Notes under the pieces: generated by a model
The model's database searches: none
The model's input: only the letters and a program-made list of their open reading frames with translations
Told to the model about the DNA's origin: nothing
Origin: Volutella citrinella
Lineage: Eukaryota > Ascomycota > Sordariomycetes > Hypocreales > Nectriaceae
Direction: 5' to 3'
DNA: 64,000 nucleotides
Assembly (NCBI GenBank): GCA_034401135.1
Contig: JAWZSP010000008.1
Coordinates: 372,001-436,000, forward strand
Translations under genes and position numbers: made by a program
Shown: piece after piece, positions 46,070 to 57,364 of the stretch
Layout: every line of letters begins with the position of its first letter
Numbering within the stretch: position 1 is the stretch's first letter

Positions 46070-46838
46070 GCTGGGCAAGACTCTCGGGCGCAGGTAGTAA
46101 AGGACGTGTTTGCTTCTCAGCGGGCTGGCGACGCCTGAGTCACATATAGTAAAAATACGGGAGTCTGGGACAGGGCGGCGTTTGGTTTCAACTTTCAATG
46201 ACGGGATCTCGGAGGGAGGCGGAGTCAGAGGGGGCAGAAGATGGAACACTGGGCGGTGTGTGTGTGCGGGAGGAAGGGGGGGGGGGGGAGGGGAGCAAGG
46301 CCTGGTGCCGAGGGGAAACCTGGAAAGACTCCGAGAGGCCAAGATCAGATCAGGTCAGTGCGGTCGGGGACTCGGGGGGGCTCCAGGGAAAGCAAAAGCA
46401 AGTTCGGTATTGACTGGCGGTCAGACCCCTCAACACCAACGGGTGATTCACAAGCCTCATGCAGGAGACCACGGGGCCCAGCGACGGCTTGCTTGCCCTT
46501 TCCGACTCTGATGCTGGGGCCCTGGCCTGTCAACCCCCCCGAGGTGGCCAGGGGGGGGAATATATCTGGCTCCATTCGGCCCACGCACACGAACGGTTCG
46601 TCGTCACTCCCCCTGCACTGTCCACGTCGAGTACGGGTTGCCAAATTCATGTATATCGCGCCTCTCTGCCTCTCGTCCCCTCACCGGCTCCCACCATTCC
46701 ACACCACACCAACCCATCCCGTCCCGTGCCGTCCATCTCACCCCCCCTCCCCCCTCCACTTCCCAAACGCCTCATCTTGCCTGCCCCGCCCTCGTCGTGT
46801 CGCACAGCAGCTCGTATTATCCCGCCACATTAAAAAAA
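46070..46838. promoter_or_regulatory. G-rich divergent promoter between two methyltransferases
   Basis: 769 bases. The plus strand carries long G-runs: G13 at 46276-46288, G7 near 46374 and G8 near 46551, plus C-rich tracts near 46741. These make quadruplex-like structure possible. The O-methyltransferase ATG follows an A8 tract at 46832. Confidence 0.5.
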
Positions 46839-48103
46839 ATGACCCATCCGAAAGTGAGCAAGGCCCTCGAGGAGGCCCGGAAGCTGGTGGCGGACCTCGA
46901 GGCCTACGAGGACACCCCGATCGCGCACCAGGCCGTCATGAGGCAGACGGACCGCGTCCGCACTGCACTCCAGGAGCCCATTGACATCGTCACGCGCCTG
47001 TTCGAGTTCCTCAGCCTCGGGGGCGCATTCCACACCATCCTGGGCATCCGGGCCTACCATGCGATGCCCGAGGATGGATCCTCCGTGACGGCCGCGGAGC
47101 TCGCAAAGACCACCAACGTCGCCCCGACCGTCATTGAGCGCGCATTCCGCGTCGCCGTCAACCACGGCGTCTTCGTCGAGACGGCGCCCGACACGTACGC
47201 CCACAATGAGCTCTCGCGCGTGCTCGACCCCAAGGGCCTCGGGTCCTTCTTCATGATCACGCTCGAATTCACCCGCGCGTGGATCCATCTGCCCGAGTAC
47301 CTCAAGTCGCACCAGCCCGACGACGTCTTCGACCTGGCCAAGTCGCCCGCCGTCTTCTCCGTGGGCAAGGAGCACCTCGGCAAGTCGTACTACGAGCTGC
47401 TGGAGATGGACCCGGACCCGGAACGCCGCGCGAGCTGGAACGCAAATATGGTCATGGTTGACCAGCTGATGCCCGTCGACGGCATGTTCCCCTTTGCCGA
47501 GCTCAAGGAGGACGTCGAGAAGAGCCCTGAGCGTCCGTTCCTCGTTGATATTGGCGCCGGTCGCGCCCAGTCGTGCTTTGCCATCCAGAAGATTGTTGGC
47601 GACGCCTTTGACGCCAAGTTCATCCTGCAGGACCTGCCCGGCGTCATCGACACCATGAAGCCCGAGGACTACCCAGGCTTCGAACTCATGACTTATGACG
47701 CATTCACGCCCCAGCCCGTCAAGAGTAGGCGTCCCTGACCCTGATTGTTAGTAGTCCACCCGGCTTACCTGACATAGACGCCCACATTTACTTTATGCGC
47801 CGCTTTCTGCACGATTTCTATGGCCCCGTGTGCCTCGAGTTCGTCAAGAACACGGCATCAGCCATGGGCCCGGATTCCCGCCTCATCATCTGCGACCAGC
47901 TGATTCCCGACACGGTAGACGTCCACGAGGACATGATGCTCTACTGGCTCGACTTTGCTCTACTGGCGATGACGGGCAAGGAGAAGAAGAAGGCCGAGTT
48001 TGAAGAGATCTTTGAGGCTGCGGGTCTGGAGTTGGTCAAGATTTACCCAGCGCCTTTTGGAAGAACTGTCATGCTCGAGGCCAAGTTAAAAATAGCAAAC
48101 TAG
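46839..48103 (+). CDS. Fungal O-methyltransferase (SAM-dependent, plant-type COMT fold)
   Basis: Two exons, 46839-47724 and 47778-48103, encode 403 aa. The N-terminal half is a winged-helix dimerisation domain (VTAAELAKTTNVAPTVIERA). The SAM-binding part contains motif I VDIGAGRAQ and FILQDLPGVIDTM. After splicing, AHIYFMRRFLHDF holds the likely catalytic His, followed by LIICDQLIPD. Such enzymes methylate phenolic hydroxyls, often on polyketide or other secondary metabolites. It faces a LaeA-like methyltransferase across a shared promoter, yet no synthase, P450 or transporter is adjacent within the window. It could therefore be a stand-alone detoxification or tailoring enzyme. Confidence 0.93.
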
Positions 48104-48178
48104 CGTCGGGAGGATCGATGTTTGCTTGACTAGCTCCGGGAGGATCAACGTTTGCTTGACTAGCTCCGAGATGGCTAG
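48100..48178 (+). repeat. 30-bp tandem repeat starting at the O-methyltransferase stop codon
   Basis: Two full units (48100-48129 and 48130-48159) share gggaggatc...gtttgcttga, and a third unit is partial. Each unit begins ctag, the first of which supplies the stop codon TAG at 48101. Confidence 0.65.
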
Positions 48179-48386
48179 CGTCGAGATGACCAGCCCATAA
48201 TGATGGTAGATTATGACTTTCCGGCTCTCACGAACGCGGATGGTAAAATACATTGTTGAAACAATATCGACTTGTTGTGCCGTATAGTCAATCCCATGAT
48301 CGAGTGCAAGCCCACAGGACGTTGACAAGCAGAAGCGCATCCCGATCAGTCATCTCAGACCAAACTCTATACATGTCGTGCCCCTG

Positions 48387-50903
48387 TCATATGATGTCGA
48401 ACTGCATCTCTTCCAACACTCCCTCTTCTATCAGCTCCCCATCCATTATCCCGTGAACATATGCCTCGCCCACAAGACGACAGCTTCTCCTAGGAGGATC
48501 TCCCTGACCCTCGCCTTCACGGTCCGGCAACGGCCTAACGACAAATGGCGAATCGAGCCCGAAAAACACGCAGACCTCATCACCAATCATGCTCTTCTCC
48601 GGCACCATGGCCATGTATCCGCCTTCGGTAATACAAAACGCCCGGCCGATGCAGCACGAAGAGCGGGCGCTGTTCCAAAACGTCCCGTGCCGAGTGAGCT
48701 CCAAAAGGTCTTTCTCGTCTAGTAACTCACCCAACTCGTGCAATGACGGCGGAGTAATTCTCTCGTCGTACGAATACAGGTGGGGAATCACCTCCCGCGG
48801 ATCGGCACCAGACTCGTTGAGAACTACTCGTTCCCAAATACGGCAGTATATGCCGAGCTCCGCGGGGGCAGGCCTTTCGAACTCTACGTCGGCAACAAGG
48901 CACCTCCAGAAGGCCTCCTCGACGGACTGCGTCTCGCTGTAGGGGTCCTTGGCAAACTTCAGAGCCAGGATGCGAGCGTGCATGTGCCTCGCAATAGGGT
49001 CAGTTATTGCATCGACCTCAGAGCCCTCTCCGCGGTTTTGGTCAGGGTAGATCTGCACCGGGCTCAGGTAGCGAATTCTGTCAAAGGCCAGTCCTCTGAT
49101 GCTCATACACCCTCGTGAGACGGAAACATCGAGCGAGACGCTGCCGCAGGCATTAAAGCTGGCCAAATGCTGGAGGTTGATCAGACGTTGGGACCCCAGG
49201 TCGACGTCTTCCGGGATGTGGCTCCAGTCAGGAACCCACGAGGGAATCTTTTCTTTGACACGATGGCGACCTATTCCAGCAAAAGAGAGGATTCCATCAC
49301 AGTCCTGAGAGACCAGGTTCTGGGCCACCTCCAGATAGATTTCTTCCACTGACTTGGAATAATCCGACGCGAGCCAGTCATGGACAGAACTCTCGGGGTG
49401 CAAGAGTCCGATCAGAGCATATATCTTGTCGATGGGCTCCGTGGCCAGAAACTCTCTGAATTGCGAGAGGAGGTACGTAAGAGGCGGGTCATCGTCGCCC
49501 TCGTCTCGACTGGACTTTAGCTTGGCGATGAGCCCTGTGTTTGACATTCCCTCAATTGATCTCTCTTCGATGCCGGGGCAATGGCTCGTCAAAAGAACAT
49601 TGGCGTACGGCGGAGTCAGCAAAAGTGTCGATACCAGGGCCAAGTGATCCCACTGCAGCGGTTGTCCCTCAGCGAGCACAAGCACGGATGAGCCCATGAC
49701 CACTTCTTGGATAATCCACACGCGGAAGAACCATGGATTGGAGAACATGTTGATAAGACTGGCCCAGCCACAGTCATAGTACACCTCGCAGTGTCGCCTC
49801 AGCAGCGCCACGACGGATTCTTCGGACCCAAATATGGTTTCATTCCGGATGTCTGAGAGCATCCGGCACGCCTGCCACGTACCTTGCACTCCATCCAGCC
49901 AGACAATCACCTGGTTTGAATTGGCGTAGATGTTCCGCATCATGGCGATCTGTGTGCCCTTTTCAACCACGTCCTGTTGGTTTATGCAGATGGAATCGAT
50001 CCAAACATATGTCGGGCGGAAGTATGTGCTCAGATGGTAGAGAGCAGCCGTCACATTGGACCCAACAAAGAAGACCGTTCCATCGATGAAGATGGGATCG
50101 GTTCTTGGCCCAGTTCCCCATGTATAAGAGAGAGCTTGGTACGCAGTCGTGTCTGCGTCGAGATCGTGCTCGACCAGGCTGCAGCGAAGAGGACCAAGCG
50201 GCCACCTAGGCAGGATCTTCAGCAGCCTCATCACCCTGCCGTCGCTGCCCGGGCCGATCGAGTGGTATGTATAGGCCCGGTAGCCCAACGACTGGCAGAG
50301 CCAAGCAGTCAGGCGCTGACGAGAACGGTGCACCAGCTGCCGGAACGCCGGCCACTCTGAGTAAGGAAGGCCGGCGTAGATGACACACGCCAGGTCCACG
50401 GCATTATATGCCATCAAGCCCGCGTATGCTAGATTCTCGCCGGGAACTCGGACTAGGGCACTGCTGGCACTCTGGGCGGCGCGGACACAGCGGTCAAGTG
50501 CTAAGGGTATCTTTTCCACTGTCTTTTGTAGGCGCCGCCTGGCCAAGTCGCCGATGTTGCTGGCCAAGTGCGCAACGGCCTGTACGACACCGAAGAAAAT
50601 GGCTACTTTCGAGAGAGGGTTCCATGCGGGCAGCACTCTCGCCGTTACCGCGTTGAGGAGGAAGCTGTAGCCTACGGCGACCACATCTACCGCCAGGTTG
50701 CTCCGACCCATCGCCTCGGCTCTCTTGCCAGGTGGTGACCTCAAGTGCGAGATGAGAGACGTGGCCGACGCGGGAAGCAGGATAAGCAGCGCGGTCGAGC
50801 GCGTGGAGAGGCCTGTCAGGGGTCGCAGCACCGACAGGCCAGTGATGCCCCATGAGAGGAAGACTCCGCGCCGGATGGCGATCTCGAAGTCGTTGCTTTC
50901 CAT
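48387..50903 (-). CDS. HET-domain protein with N-terminal membrane segment
   Basis: A single exon of 838 aa. The HET domain occupies about residues 255-410, with the signature YQALSYTWG at 255-263 and YVWIDSICINQQD at 299-311. MRNIYANSNQVIVWLDG follows. HET domains drive vegetative incompatibility and programmed cell death in fungi. Upstream lie hydrophobic stretches (SWGITGLSVLRPL, STALLILLPASATSL, DVVAVGYSFLLNAV and VAIFFGVVQAVAHLAS), suggesting two to four membrane segments. The C-terminal ~400 residues include GRAFCITEGGYMAMVPEKS, the common end of HET proteins. Membrane-tethered HET proteins are less common than soluble ones. Neighbours include a STAND NTPase 7 kb away. Confidence 0.93.
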   Translation of the reverse strand: MESNDFEIAIRRGVFLSWGITGLSVLRPLTGLSTRSTALLILLPASATSLISHLRSPPGKRAEAMGRSNLAVDVVAVGYSFLLNAVTARVLPAWNPLSKVAIFFGVVQAVAHLASNIGDLARRRLQKTVEKIPLALDRCVRAAQSASSALVRVPGENLAYAGLMAYNAVDLACVIYAGLPYSEWPAFRQLVHRSRQRLTAWLCQSLGYRAYTYHSIGPGSDGRVMRLLKILPRWPLGPLRCSLVEHDLDADTTAYQALSYTWGTGPRTDPIFIDGTVFFVGSNVTAALYHLSTYFRPTYVWIDSICINQQDVVEKGTQIAMMRNIYANSNQVIVWLDGVQGTWQACRMLSDIRNETIFGSEESVVALLRRHCEVYYDCGWASLINMFSNPWFFRVWIIQEVVMGSSVLVLAEGQPLQWDHLALVSTLLLTPPYANVLLTSHCPGIEERSIEGMSNTGLIAKLKSSRDEGDDDPPLTYLLSQFREFLATEPIDKIYALIGLLHPESSVHDWLASDYSKSVEEIYLEVAQNLVSQDCDGILSFAGIGRHRVKEKIPSWVPDWSHIPEDVDLGSQRLINLQHLASFNACGSVSLDVSVSRGCMSIRGLAFDRIRYLSPVQIYPDQNRGEGSEVDAITDPIARHMHARILALKFAKDPYSETQSVEEAFWRCLVADVEFERPAPAELGIYCRIWERVVLNESGADPREVIPHLYSYDERITPPSLHELGELLDEKDLLELTRHGTFWNSARSSCCIGRAFCITEGGYMAMVPEKSMIGDEVCVFFGLDSPFVVRPLPDREGEGQGDPPRRSCRLVGEAYVHGIMDGELIEEGVLEEMQFDII

Positions 50904-51203
50904 GGAGCTACTGTTTTGGGGCCTTTAGCAGCATTGATGGGAGAGGGTGCTATGCAGTGGGGAAAGAGACGCAGAGGATGTGGGAAAATGAAGGATCGAC
51001 GGTCGCAGTTGAGGCCGGGGTATGGCTCCGCCTCACCCAATTGGATAGGGTAAGCTTGAAGTCGCTGCAACGCCCGTGTGCCTTGCTACCTGAATAATTG
51101 AGAAATGGATCATTTAGGGGGTTGATTGTGGGGAGTTGTAGAGCAAATGGGGGCTGGAGCGTGTTCTGTAATTGAAGTTTACATCAAAAAGTCATTATGT
51201 TCC
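50904..51203. other. Intergenic, HET gene 5' flank
   Basis: 300 bases between the HET gene start and the end of the beta-propeller gene. No motif recognised. Confidence 0.5.
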
Positions 51204-52517
51204 TCATTCCCGAGCAATCAGCAGTCCTCGCTCATACAACCCGCACACAATCAAGACATTCTTATCCACATCCCTCGCTGCGCCAGAAGACGAAGCATAA
51301 GAGTCCCCGACGTACACATCGGAAAGGGCATCGGCCTTGGGGTCCCACTCGACCACCCAGCTTGGAGCGCGAACGCACTCCCCAGCCTCGGGGTCCCGCG
51401 CCGCCTTGGAACAACGCCAGTTGGATTTCGCCATCTTGTCCAGAGGGCCGGGGTGCGGGTGGCCGCCAACGAGCAGGCGGCCCTTGGCGTCGACGCTGAT
51501 GTTGTCTGCGAAGAACGGGACCTTGATGCGGCGGAGGTAGGTCGGCGACGCCGGGTTATCGCCAATGCTGTACAAGTAGACGGCCATCTTGATGCTCGAA
51601 GCCACGGCCAGGGTCTTTCCGTCTTCCATGAGCTCGATGCCGTTGGCAAACGCCAGGTCCAGCGCCCGGGATGCCTTTCCAACTGTGAGGTCAATGAGAG
51701 TCACTGACCCGAACGGCAGGGCAAGCCGCTGCTCTACAAAGGCAATCCAGACGCGCATGTGGTCCAGCAGCGAGCTCGGGGGAGTGAGCACGGCACGCTG
51801 GTGGGTGTTGGTGGCGTAGAGGTGCGTGCTGTTGAGAAAGACGAGCGCGTTGGGCGCCGGCAGGTCGGCTGGGTCGGAGATGCTCTGACGAAAGGTGGCG
51901 CGGGGGACTTGAGCACCCAGGTCGAGTGTGAAGATGTCGACGCTGGCTACACCGCCGCCATGGTTGGTCACGGCCAGCGTCTTGGATTCGGTGTGATACG
52001 CCAGGCCGAGCGGGTGCAAGTCTCGCTCGAAGCCGTCGAGCGGGATCAAGACGGGCGCGGCATCGGGAGCCAGGGCGTAGCGGTAGAGGTACAGAGCGCC
52101 CTGCTGGCTAGGGTCGACGAATCTGCCCTGCAGGGGAGCGATTACCGAGTCAGTAAAAATGCTGGATACTGAGCGGGTGGGGGATTCCGTACCAGAACCG
52201 TGTTCCACTGGTCGCGACCTGGGTTGCAGCTCAGCAGCGCGACGCCAAGGCTTGGCTCGATGGCTACGTCCTCGCAGTTGCGCACGTCGTCGGCGAATTT
52301 GATCTGGTGTGATTTGAAGTTGGCGACGGGCGTCAATCTGCCAGGGGAGTTTGCGACCATCACCGCGAGGATGCGGCCGATGTCGTAGATCCACGGGGAG
52401 ATCAGGCCGAGGCCGAGGATGAGCTGGAGGACATGAGCGTGTAAGTCGAGGCAGAATGAGGGATGAGTAGTAAATTCAGCTACTGGATGCACGCACCACG
52501 AATGTATACTTGGCCAT
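51204..52517 (-). CDS. Paraoxonase/arylesterase-like beta-propeller protein
   Basis: Three exons, 52517-52497 (21 nt), 52423-52193 and 52127-51204, encode 391 aa. The N-terminus MAKYTFVLILGLGLISPW is a hydrophobic anchor or uncleaved signal, as in paraoxonases. Calcium/propeller features follow: NCEDVAIEP (blade one), GLAYHTESKTLAVTNHG, ADLPAPNALVFLN and FANGIELMEDGKTLAVAS. FADNISVDAKGRLLVGGH comes later. This matches the six-bladed SMP-30/paraoxonase fold, whose members hydrolyse lactones or aryl esters with calcium. The first exon is very short, but its donor joins directly to the hydrophobic segment. No role can be assigned from the neighbours. Confidence 0.85.
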
Positions 52518-53251
52518 GCTGCTGCGTCGACTGGGGAGCCGAGCGGGTGGATGAATTGGCTCTAGAGTGAAACGTCGTGTTCTGGGATGGATGAATTGTT
52601 GGGGATGTTGACTTGTCTGGACAGCTGACGCCACGGATGGTCTTTTTGCACATGCAATTTCATGGCTTGCAGGTCCGCGACGAGGATTAAGATAATTCCG
52701 CGGTGCTACGTCGCTGACCAATGGTGCTCTAACTGGTGTCTAGCCTGACTGATGCGACGATCGACCACGCTGAACTCTTGAAGCTGCGTGATTGCTGGAC
52801 GACACAGGGCAATGTATGCCCATGGCAGTGGAGTGAAGATGGCGGCTGGGCTCTGTCGCTCAGTGTGCCCAGGTGGCTCTCGCCCAGTCCAACCACGACT
52901 TCACGCCCAATCCACACTGCATAGAACACCCCGACGCTGAAAAGTGTGGGGGCGGAGCAGTTGGGTGCACTACATCATCACCCTCTGGTGGGGCACCCTC
53001 CTTCCCTGGCTCCTTCCCTGGGTGCCGAAAGCGGGTTTTCAGAAGGCGCAAGCCGGCACGTGGCCCTTAGTCAACATCTTGCTAGCTAGACTGCCAACTA
53101 CCATCCGAGACCTTCACTTCTTGCAATCCACCTAGCTTATCTTCTCCTTACCCGTGTAGCCAAACACTATAGGCCTCATCGGCTTGAGTGCTGTAACGAC
53201 ATGGAGAGTCCTGCTGCGCCCCGATGATGGGTGTAGACATCACCCTGCAGG
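52518..53251. other. Intergenic
   Basis: 734 bases: beta-propeller promoter and GNAT 3' flank. No gene recognised. Confidence 0.5.
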
Positions 53252-53989
53252 TCAATGAAACCCAGTCATGTTCTGCTCAAAATAGTACATCTTGGTAGGT
53301 ACCCCCTGGGAAGACACCAGCAGCCTCCTGTATCCCAGATACTCAAACCCCAGACCCCTCAGGAACGGCTTCGTCGTCTTGCTGCAAAAGACAGTTACAG
53401 GCCACCCCTGCTCCGCCGCCTCCACCATCCCCCACCGGCAGAGGATGCCGGCAACGCCCTTGTCCCGCCAGAACGGGTGCACACCCAGTTGCCAGAGGAT
53501 GATTTGCTTTCCTCCGTGACCTCCAAAGTACTCCCTGTACCCGTACTTGAGGGCTTTGTTGTACTCCTCCATGCAGACGGGGTCGGCGTCATGGCGCTGA
53601 CCTAGACCCAGAGCTGTTTGCTTGTCAGTTATTCACACATCTCAACATTGATATGGAGGACGGCAGAATCGCAATGCAAACACGCCCGACATACTACCAC
53701 CAATGTGCTCAGCCAAAGGATCCTTGTCCCATACGGTGATGCCAATCAACTGGACTGGGCGCCCGCGGTCCTGCGACTCGGCGACATGAACCTCGTACTT
53801 TGTAGACTGCTCCAGGAACTCCTGGTACTGCACGCGCGTCCACCGCGAGTTCTGCTCCAGAAACGCGCCGCGGTACGGGAATCGGTAGTCCCACAGGGGA
53901 TCATCGTTGAACGCTGCCTGGACGAGGCCCACGATGCCGTCGAGGTCGTCGATAGTAGCTCTTCGTGTGCGAATGTGATCGGTAGCCAT
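53252..53989 (-). CDS. GNAT-family N-acetyltransferase
   Basis: Two exons, 53989-53698 and 53613-53252, encode 217 aa. The start MATDHIRTRRATIDDLDG is typical of GNAT motif C/D beginnings, followed by FNDDPLWDYRFPYRG. The acetyl-CoA-binding motif A reads IILWQLGVHPFWRDKGVAG, with the Q/R-x-x-G/A loop as WRDKGVAG. The C-terminal RGLGFEYLGYRRLL closes the fold. It should transfer acetyl from acetyl-CoA to an unknown amine. The spliced middle contains a proline- and aspartate-containing loop (QRHDADPVCMEEYNKALK). It is divergent from the DUF3176-like gene. Substrate unknown. Confidence 0.88.
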
Positions 53990-54977
53990 TGTTTCTGAGC
54001 GTTGGGAATGCTGTATCTTCGTCTAGCCAACTTCTCAACGGTTCTCTGGGACAGTTCTTCTGTACCTCTTGCTCCGGATGCGCCAGCTGAGTCGGTGACG
54101 CATGGCTCCTCGTCATTGCCTTGATGCTCGGGTCAATGGCAGCCCTCTCGTGAATGGGTTGTGGTTGCTGGCTGTGGCAGTAGTATTTGATGCTCTTGGG
54201 CACCTTGATGACAGGTATTCTCCTCATTAGTAGCATCATCTCGTCACGTTATAGCAATGGAAGCTGTCCTACCGTTGCCGTGTTGCACAGTCGCCGAGTC
54301 GACCGTGTTCAACACTGCTTCACCGCCACTCGAAAGCGTACAATGCTCTGGCTCTCTGTTCATGGTCACAATCCGTACAAGTGACAGGATCAAAGATGTC
54401 GCCGAGTCGACCCAAAGACGCAAGGCCACGCAAGGGGCAGAACGGTCGCTTAGGCATGTCGATTGTCGCTGAACAAGTGCTGATTGCTGTGGCAAGTCTC
54501 CATTCAGCCTAATTCTGCCCCGTTAAACAGAAACAGAGCGCTGATTTACTGCAAGGCACACCCACGGCGCTGAATCCTTGCCGCGTCGTGCTCACACATC
54601 AATGATCAAGGTGTCATCAGCAACCTGGCCATTCAGCCGCCGAGCATCATGCGGAAGATGACCACATCGGGCTAATTTTCGCATCCACTAGATCTGCGCG
54701 TCAAGTATCCATGGTCTAAGCGACATGATGCGACTGGGGGCCGAGACTATCCCCGATGCAGTCATCAGTTTGCGAGCATCCCAGCCCTGCCCGACGAGAT
54801 GTGGGCCGCTTCGGCGATCAAACCGTGGCTTGTGCTGCTATTTATGAGCAATCAGGGCCAGCTTGCAGGATTCCCAAGTTTCCCAGGACTTTCCTTTTAT
54901 TTTTCTGTCTCATTTCATCAAGCGGGAGTAAAATGATGAGGGAGAAGCAGTCTGAATGACTGGTCGCGACACTCGAA
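53990..54977. other. Intergenic between divergent genes
   Basis: 988 bases. It contains the GNAT promoter on one side and the membrane-protein promoter on the other. No gene recognised. Confidence 0.5.
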
Positions 54978-57066
54978 ATGGCGCACTTTCAACTTGATCA
55001 GATGTCGCGCGGCCACCAGTCGCCCCTACGACAAGCAAGAACGCCCATGAGCCACGGTCCGTCGCAGTCCATTGAGCTCAATGACTGGGAGCGCAAAGAC
55101 TCGAATGACGACATGGTGTCGAAATACCAGAGGATAGGCCATAGCGCAGACGGCCTCGCAGCTTCCCATCAGAGTAGGCTTGCTAGTTCAGGCCTCCAAG
55201 GACAGCGAAAAGGACTACGATATCACCTCAAAGCGTGGTACCCCGAGATTATATGGTGCGTACTCAACATGGCATTTTTCGGGGGCCTAGTCGGCATGCT
55301 CTCGCACTTTGACAACCACCCGCAGCCGCAGTGGCCGATGGACCTCACCGTCAACACAGTGGTTGCGTTTCTCGCTACAATCTGCCGTTCAATGACCATG
55401 GTTCCAGTGGCAGAGGGCCTGTCACAGCTGAAGTGGAACTGGTTCGCGTCTGGGCCAAGGCGGTTCAACGACATCTATCATTTCGACCAGGGAAGCAGAG
55501 GGCCGTGGGGGGCCATGTGTCTGGTGACAAAAACCAGCGGGAGGTCAGACACTCAATCCTGATTCGAGATTCGAGTACTGAGATACTTGTAGGTTTGCTG
55601 TGTTTACGACGGTTGGGGCACTGGTTCTTGTGTCTGGAGTCGCCACGTCTTTCCTCACGCAATCCGCCATTGTATACCAAAACACCATGATCCCTAAGCC
55701 GGATATGGCTGGAAATGCACCCTCCGCACGATCCTTCCCAGGCTCTCTTCTTGAATCAGGTCTAGACGGTATGTTTCCCCTTTATTCCTACTGACGCGCT
55801 CGCTGACACAGAATCAGAACGAGACATCATTGAGGGCATGACACGAGCCGCATATCAAGCTGCCTTTTACAATCCCAACGAATCTTGGCCCATGACGGAA
55901 GCCGATTGCCCCGGTTCTCGGTGTGAGTGGAACCACTTCAGTTCTCTAGGTGTTTGTGCATCAATGAGCAACGTGACGGACCAGCTCACAGTCAAGGAGA
56001 TGGACAACGACGGCTCCAAAGTCCGTTTGCTCAACGTTTCGCTTCCATCTGGCCTTGCATACCTGGATTTTCCCGAAGAGTATCACATCATGCTCAACAT
56101 GACCTCCCCAGAGCCCATCCAAGATGCCAACGACAAGGACCAGTCCAGGCTGCCGGAACGAGTCATGTTGACCAACTGGAGCAACCCTGACATTGCGCCG
56201 GCGACGCTCTCACAGTTCTTCTTCATTTATAGCAACACCAACTTAAACGAGAAGTACCGCTTCAGAGCCATCGAACTGCTCTGGCACTTCTGCGTCAAGA
56301 CGTACAGCGTCAAGGTTGAAAATGGCAAAACGACTACAAAACTCGTGTCCTCGGCGGTTCGGGTGGAAGATATCGTGTCCGACTCTGATTCGAACTCGGC
56401 ATACGGTTCGTACACGATGCGTGCCCAAGAAGGCAATGACAAGTTCTTCATCAACGCCACAAATGTGTACCTATCGCTCGACAAAGACTTCCGCGACGCC
56501 TTCTCCGGGACCTGGTCCACAGCCCCTCAGGGGGATCAGGTGCACAAGATTTCCTACCGATTCGGCTACAACTTGATCAGTGGAACAAGTGAATTTACCC
56601 CCGATGTTCAGCACGATAATACGACGTGGACAAATCTACAGGTCGTGGGCAACACTATCGCGGACAGCATGACAGCCTTGTAGGTTGAGTCGTTCATCGT
56701 CTTTCATTTATACTGACATTCGCGATCAGCATGCGGCAGAGCGACCAGGGCGGAGGTATCAAAGGCCGCGTCTCCAACTCGGAGATGTACGTCTTCATCC
56801 GGTGGGAATGGCTGAGTCTTCTTGGCGCTCAGATCGGCCTCACCGTCATTTTCCTCATCTGCGTGATGGTCAGCACGGCCAGTCTCGGGGTAGATGTCGT
56901 CAAGAGCTCCAACACAGCCGAGCTTTTTGCCCTTGATGGTGGAAGCATTCAGGGAGGCGTTTCGCAAGACGAACTGAAGGCGAGGGGTATTGGTACCGAG
57001 GTTAAGAATGAGGTATCGGGAGAATTAGCAAAAGATGGCCATTGCTGGAAGCTGAAGATGCTATGA
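54978..57066 (+). CDS. DUF3176-like membrane protein
   Basis: Four exons, 54978-55543, 55593-55768, 55812-56679 and 56730-57066, encode 648 aa. The polar N-terminus (~88 residues) precedes helices IIWCVLNMAFFGGLVGML and NTVVAFLATICRSM. A third helix is VFTTVGALVLVSGVATSFL. A long extracytoplasmic region with many Asn-X-Ser/Thr sites comes next, then a last helix GAQIGLTVIFLICVMVSTA and a cytosolic tail. This helix pattern, together with WNWFASGPRRFNDIYHFDQGS, is the layout of fungal DUF3176 proteins, whose function is unknown. The large glycosylated loop suggests a surface or secretory-pathway role (inference). It lies just upstream of the STAND gene, convergent with it. Confidence 0.85.
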
Positions 57067-57364
57067 GACATGGATAGCGCTGAGAACTAGAAGATGGGAT
57101 CTAGTGTTGAATCTGCAATGAATTAGCAAGCCATGAGAGGGCCGAACTTACGAGCAATCATCCAATCTGTCTACCGAGCGACATAATGAAATAACTATGA
57201 AATCTAGATGATGGGGCACATGTATACTAGCAATATCAGGCCGATATTAGGGAAAGTAAACACTAGTTAAAGGAGAGATAACTATATGGAAATCCTAACC
57301 TACATTGGGTTGCAACTCAGCGAATGTAATTGGCCCTAGGGACTTTAATTCCTCCACTACCCTC

